From Magnetococcales bacterium (GTDB lineage Bacteria > Pseudomonadota > Magnetococcia > Magnetococcales > JADGCH01), in assembly GCA_015228995.1 (NCBI GenBank), contig JADGCM010000070.1:1-8694 (forward strand): a stretch of 8,694 nt of DNA, read 5' to 3'. Below, piece after piece: positions 6,302 through 8,694 of this stretch (its first letter is position 1; each line of letters starts with the position of its first letter). The translations under genes were made by a program, and so were the position numbers. A model generated the notes under the pieces. That model did not search any database, had not been told where the DNA came from, and worked only from the letters and a program-made list of their open reading frames with translations.

Positions 6302-6718
6302 ATGGCTAAGCAAAAAAGTAAGGACAGTAAAAAGGGTCGGTCTTCGCAAGCAGTCTCGCCGCCAACCGAGAACTGGCAACAGCGTTTTCTAGAATTGGCG
6401 GAACGGATGAATGAGCAAGTAGAGCAGTTGTCCGAACGACAAAGCGCCTTGTTGCGTAAGTTGTCCAACAAAGATGATAAGGCGCAGGAGTATTTGCAAC
6501 AGCTGGGAGAACGCAACAGCGCCCTGCTGCGTAAAATGACCGGTCAAGAGAAAGAGTTCAACGATAAGTTAGAACAGCTGTCGCAGCGCAACGTGGCCAT
6601 GCTGCGTAAGTTGGCGACGCAGGAGCGCACTTTTAGCGCCAGCCTGGAGCAGTTGTCCGAGCGCAACGCGGCGTTGTTACGCAAGCTCAGCCTGCTGGGT
6701 AAAAATATCGCCTCGTGA
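6302..6718 (+). CDS. Unrecognised coiled-coil protein with four 25-residue repeats
   Basis: This 138-residue protein has a lysine/serine-rich, probably disordered N-terminus (1-23: SKDSKKGRSSQ...) and then continuous helix. Residues 40-64, 65-89, 90-114 and 115-138 form four tandem repeats with consensus (L/V)xQLxxRNxALLRKLxxxxxxFxxx. The QLxxR and ALLRKL blocks recur in each copy (QLSERQSALLRKL, QLGERNSALLRKM, QLSQRNVAMLRKL, QLSERNAALLRKL). A 25-residue period is not a simple heptad multiple (7+7+11), which suggests a coiled coil with hendecad character. There is no membrane helix, and no function can be assigned. The chosen ATG at 6302 has GGGG 10 nt upstream; an in-frame TTG at 6296, adding two residues, has AGGA 9 nt upstream and is a real alternative. 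It lies 17 nt after the preceding gene and 18 nt before tmk. Confidence 0.85.
   Translation: MAKQKSKDSKKGRSSQAVSPPTENWQQRFLELAERMNEQVEQLSERQSALLRKLSNKDDKAQEYLQQLGERNSALLRKMTGQEKEFNDKLEQLSQRNVAMLRKLATQERTFSASLEQLSERNAALLRKLSLLGKNIAS
6419..6715 (+). repeat. Four tandem 75-nt coding repeats (25 aa each)
   Basis: Units start at 6419, 6494, 6569 and 6644; the last is one codon short. The amino-acid pattern is well kept, while the DNA differs at many third positions, for example in the codons for the ALLRKL block. The duplication is therefore old and has been held at protein level, rather than being a recent slippage expansion. Confidence 0.8.
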
Positions 6719-6736
6719 TACAGCGCCACCTCGGGC

Positions 6737-7378
6737 ATGGCAGGGCGTCTGATCACCTTTGAGGGGGGAGAGGGCTGTGGCAAAACGACCCAGATAGCGT
6801 TGTTGTCACAGCGACTGCAACGGGCTGGTGTCACGGTGGTAACGACGCGTGAGCCAGGAGGATCGCCTCTGGCGGAGCAACTACGCTCGTTATTGCTACA
6901 TGCGCTGCCATCTACCACTGAAACCATACAGCCGCTGACAGAATTACTCCTGATGTCGGCGGCACGGTGCCAACATCTCGCTTATACCATCCAACCAGCT
7001 CATGCCGCTGGGCAGTGGGTATTATGTGACCGCTTCCACGATAGTACCTGGGTTTATCAGGGCCACGGTCGTGGCATTGAACCGGTTGTCATTGCCACCA
7101 TCAATCGCTTGGTGTTAGGAACACTACTGCCGGACCTCACCTTGGTGCTGGATATCTCTCCAGAAATTGGTCTGCAACGAGCGCGTGACCGCGATGGTGG
7201 CAACGATCGTTTTGCCCGTGAAGAGCTCCTTTTTCACCAGCGCATACGGCAGGGATTTCTAGATCTAGTTGAGCAACAGCCTCAGCGCTGTTGTCTGATT
7301 GATGCGTCGCAGTCGGTCGATCAGGTAGCTGAGAGGATCTGGAGTCGGGTAGAGGAGATGGGAATTGGCCTTTGTTGA
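6737..7378 (+). CDS. tmk: Thymidylate kinase
   Basis: This 213-residue enzyme phosphorylates dTMP to dTDP with ATP, an essential cytoplasmic step in dTTP synthesis. The P-loop is GGEGCGKTT (10-18), preceded by the family's LITFEG strand. REPGG (38-42) and the CDRFHDSTWVYQGHGR segment (97-112, with the DR pair at 98-99) form the dTMP pocket. DLTLVLD (133-139) is the core strand, and the LID region is QRARDRDGGNDRF (147-159). The length is normal. No good ribosome-binding site precedes the ATG at 6737, so translation probably depends on coupling from the coiled-coil gene that ends 18 nt upstream. The 3' end overlaps holB by 14 nt, as in many proteobacteria, where tmk and holB are adjacent. Confidence 0.95.
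   Translation: MAGRLITFEGGEGCGKTTQIALLSQRLQRAGVTVVTTREPGGSPLAEQLRSLLLHALPSTTETIQPLTELLLMSAARCQHLAYTIQPAHAAGQWVLCDRFHDSTWVYQGHGRGIEPVVIATINRLVLGTLLPDLTLVLDISPEIGLQRARDRDGGNDRFAREELLFHQRIRQGFLDLVEQQPQRCCLIDASQSVDQVAERIWSRVEEMGIGLC
7352..7357 (+). promoter_or_regulatory. Ribosome-binding site supporting the TTG start of holB
   Basis: GAGGAG inside the end of tmk lies 7 nt before the TTG at 7365, an ideal distance. The nearby ATGs at 7358 and 7378 are not in the holB frame. Confidence 0.65.
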
Positions 7379-8309
7379 TGTCCTTGACCAGACGGGTCCC
7401 TGTCAACAGATTCGGCGCGCCCTACAGCAACAAACGCTTGCCCACGGTTGGTTATTTATTGGCCCGAGCGGCGTCGGCAAACGACAGACAGCCCTGGCCC
7501 TGGCGCAGTCGCTGTTCTGCGCGTCACCACGGCAACTGGCGGATGGTCTGGTTGATAGTTGTGGCGGTTGCCGCTCCTGCCGTCATTTAGCAACGTCCAA
7601 TCACCCCGATCTACAGTTCATCACAGCCGCTGCGGACAAGACCCAGATCGTGGTGGAACAAATCCGCGCTGCTAACCAATTCTTGGCGATGACCGCCATG
7701 GAAGGCAATTGGAAGGTGGTATTGATCGACGATGCCGCCGCCATGAATGAGTCGGCAGCCAACGCCTTACTCAAGACGTTGGAGGAACCCTCCCCGCAAT
7801 CTCTGTTGATTTTATTGACGACAACCCCCGGCCGTTTGCTGCCCACCCTACGCTCTCGCTGTCAACAACTCCGTTTTTCACCCTTATCGACGGCTACCCT
7901 AGTACACCTACTTGAGCATCAAACGAGCGTTGATCAGGAGACGCGTCAACAGGCGGCACAATTGGCAGAGGGTTCGATAGCACGCGCCTTGACGTTATGC
8001 CAACCAGAATTGGTCTCCGTACGGGATGAATTAATGACCGACCTAGCCGCCATCGCCACTCAGCCACTAGCCGTTCTCTGTGACATGGCGGAAAAATGGA
8101 GCGAGCGGGAGCGATTTCAGCAGACGTTGCTACTACTGCGGGCTTGGTTACGGCACAACTGGCAGCAACGCCCAGTCAGTCGTCATTGGCTCGATTACAG
8201 CTCCTGGTTGGAGCAGATCAACCGCACTGCCATCATTTATAACCTCAACCGACAATTGGTGTTGGAAACCGCATTCATTCGCTTACAGAGACTGCTGCAG
8301 GTGAACTAG
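7365..8309 (+). CDS. holB: DNA polymerase III delta-prime subunit (HolB)
   Basis: This 314-residue protein is the clamp-loader subunit that works with tau/gamma and delta to place the sliding clamp on DNA. LAHGWLFIGPSGVGKRQTAL (25-44) holds the P-loop-like element; the usual T/S after GK is replaced by R, as is normal in this non-hydrolysing subunit. Cys52, 66, 69 and 72 (FC...SCGGCRSC) form the zinc-binding module. VVLIDDAAAMNESAANALLK (118-137) followed by TLEEP is the degenerate Walker B and following helix, and SRC (164-166) is the arginine-finger motif that acts on the neighbouring subunit. The C-terminal third is the helical collar domain. The TTG start is chosen because the only suitable ribosome-binding site and the conserved first strand fit it. 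It is the last gene of the six-gene run. Confidence 0.93.
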   Translation: MAFVDVLDQTGPCQQIRRALQQQTLAHGWLFIGPSGVGKRQTALALAQSLFCASPRQLADGLVDSCGGCRSCRHLATSNHPDLQFITAAADKTQIVVEQIRAANQFLAMTAMEGNWKVVLIDDAAAMNESAANALLKTLEEPSPQSLLILLTTTPGRLLPTLRSRCQQLRFSPLSTATLVHLLEHQTSVDQETRQQAAQLAEGSIARALTLCQPELVSVRDELMTDLAAIATQPLAVLCDMAEKWSERERFQQTLLLLRAWLRHNWQQRPVSRHWLDYSSWLEQINRTAIIYNLNRQLVLETAFIRLQRLLQVN

Positions 8310-8390
8310 GCTGTCGAAAACGCCATTCGGTCGTCTACCGCACCCCGAAGGACAAACTGTCCGTTACGGCCTTTCACACATGAACTGGAA

Positions 8391-8408
8391 CGCTGGAACA
8401 ATCCAGCG
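8391..8408. terminator. Hairpin in the convergent holB/kinase intergenic region
   Basis: CGCTGGA (8391-8397) and TCCAGCG (8402-8408) are perfect complements around an ACAA loop. The GC-rich stem lies about 80 nt after the holB stop, between convergent genes. No T-run follows on either strand, so termination would need another factor, or the hairpin may stabilise 3' ends. Confidence 0.35.
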
Positions 8409-8431
8409 CACTCATTGGCAACCCGCTCCAT

Positions 8432-8454
8432 TTCTCATAGCCAGAGAATTTTTT
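8432..8454 (+). terminator. Weak candidate intrinsic terminator after holB
   Basis: TTCTC (8432-8436) can pair with GAGAA (8444-8448) across a 7-nt loop, and six Ts follow at once (8449-8454). The stem is short and AT-rich, so it is marginal by itself. Its place in the convergent gap before the minus-strand kinase gene makes it reasonable. Confidence 0.3.
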
Positions 8455-8496
8455 CCTTGCGTAGTGGGCGGATCCATACATGGGAAGGCCTCTTTT

Positions 8497-8694
8497 TCAG
8501 AGCACCAAAGGTACTCTTGGAAATCGAATTTGAAACTGCGTCCCTTGCCCAGGAGCACTGTCGCAGGTAATGGTGCCATGCAATCTTTGGGTGACCAAAT
8601 TGAAGACAATATACATGCCCAAGCCACTGCCACCTTGGTTGCGATTGGTGGTGAAAAACGGCTCATAAAGCCGTTTGAGTGTCTGCTCACTCAT
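8497..8694 (-). CDS. Sensor histidine kinase, C-terminal end of the ATPase domain (partial)
   Basis: The minus strand carries the last 65 codons of a gene entering from the right edge and ending in TGA at 8497-8499. The fragment contains YEPFFTTNRN (F box), GGSGLGMYIVFNLV (G2 box, glycine-rich ATP lid) and a terminal LHGTITCDSAPGQGTQFQIRF strand pair, the typical end of a HATPase_c domain. The sensor part, the phospho-accepting His and the N box lie outside the window, so signal and partner are unknown. The ATG at the edge is internal, not the start. It is convergent with holB. No receiver domain follows: the protein ends eight residues after QIRF. Confidence 0.88.
   Translation of the reverse strand: MSEQTLKRLYEPFFTTNRNQGGSGLGMYIVFNLVTQRLHGTITCDSAPGQGTQFQIRFPRVPLVL

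Noticed and set aside
7461..7484. HolB P-loop GPSGVGKR lacking the usual T/S after GK, considered as a defective ATPase
   Set aside because: The delta-prime subunit commonly has a degenerate P-loop and does not hydrolyse ATP, so this is ordinary for the family.
8309..8325. GGCTGTCGAAAAC after holB, similar to ends of IS5-type elements (GGCTGTTGAAAA)
   Set aside because: There is no matching second end, target duplication or transposase remnant in the window, and the similarity is short.

Overview
The window suggests the chromosome of a sulfur-oxidising proteobacterium. The centrepiece is an oxidative (reverse-type) dissimilatory sulfite reductase operon, dsrA-dsrB-dsrL. The conserved run next to it (hspQ, tmk, holB) is proteobacterial and most like gammaproteobacterial genomes, although a deep-branching alphaproteobacterial or magnetococcal host cannot be excluded. 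No plasmid, phage or transposase gene is visible.

Layout. (1) Positions 1-605, minus strand: the N-terminal 201 residues of a gene that runs off the left edge. It resembles the DACNV-type sensor domain found in front of diadenylate cyclase domains. It is easily overlooked because it lacks a stop inside the window and is covered by spurious plus-strand frames. (2) Positions 606-870: a divergent intergenic region with a perfect 7-bp-arm inverted repeat, a plausible sigma70-type promoter for dsrA, and a possible 17-codon leader frame for the minus-strand gene. (3) Positions 871-5018: dsrA, dsrB and dsrL, tightly spaced. They encode the siroheme reductase working in the oxidative direction and the iron-sulfur flavoprotein that links it to NAD(H). 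(4) Positions 5017-5085: a nested inverted repeat separating the dsr genes from the next operon. (5) Positions 5113-8309: six plus-strand genes that overlap or are separated by only 17-18 nt: a four-helix CopD-like membrane protein, hspQ, an unrecognised 126-residue protein, an unrecognised coiled-coil protein made of four 25-residue repeats, tmk and holB. (6) Positions 8310-8496: a convergent intergenic region with hairpins. (7) Positions 8497-8694, minus strand: the C-terminal end of a sensor histidine kinase entering from the right.

How the genes fit together. DsrAB oxidises sulfur carried at the sulfane level to sulfite in the cytoplasm, and DsrL takes up the electrons. The other usual partners (dsrEFH, dsrC, dsrMKJOP) are not in the window, so they must lie elsewhere or be absent. 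The second operon is housekeeping (dTTP supply, the clamp-loader delta-prime subunit, a protease-adaptor-like heat-shock protein) with two uncharacterised small proteins embedded in it. The most notable points are the divergent nucleotide-signalling-type gene beside dsr, the structured dsrL/copD junction, and the conserved-looking 25-residue repeat protein co-transcribed with tmk and holB.
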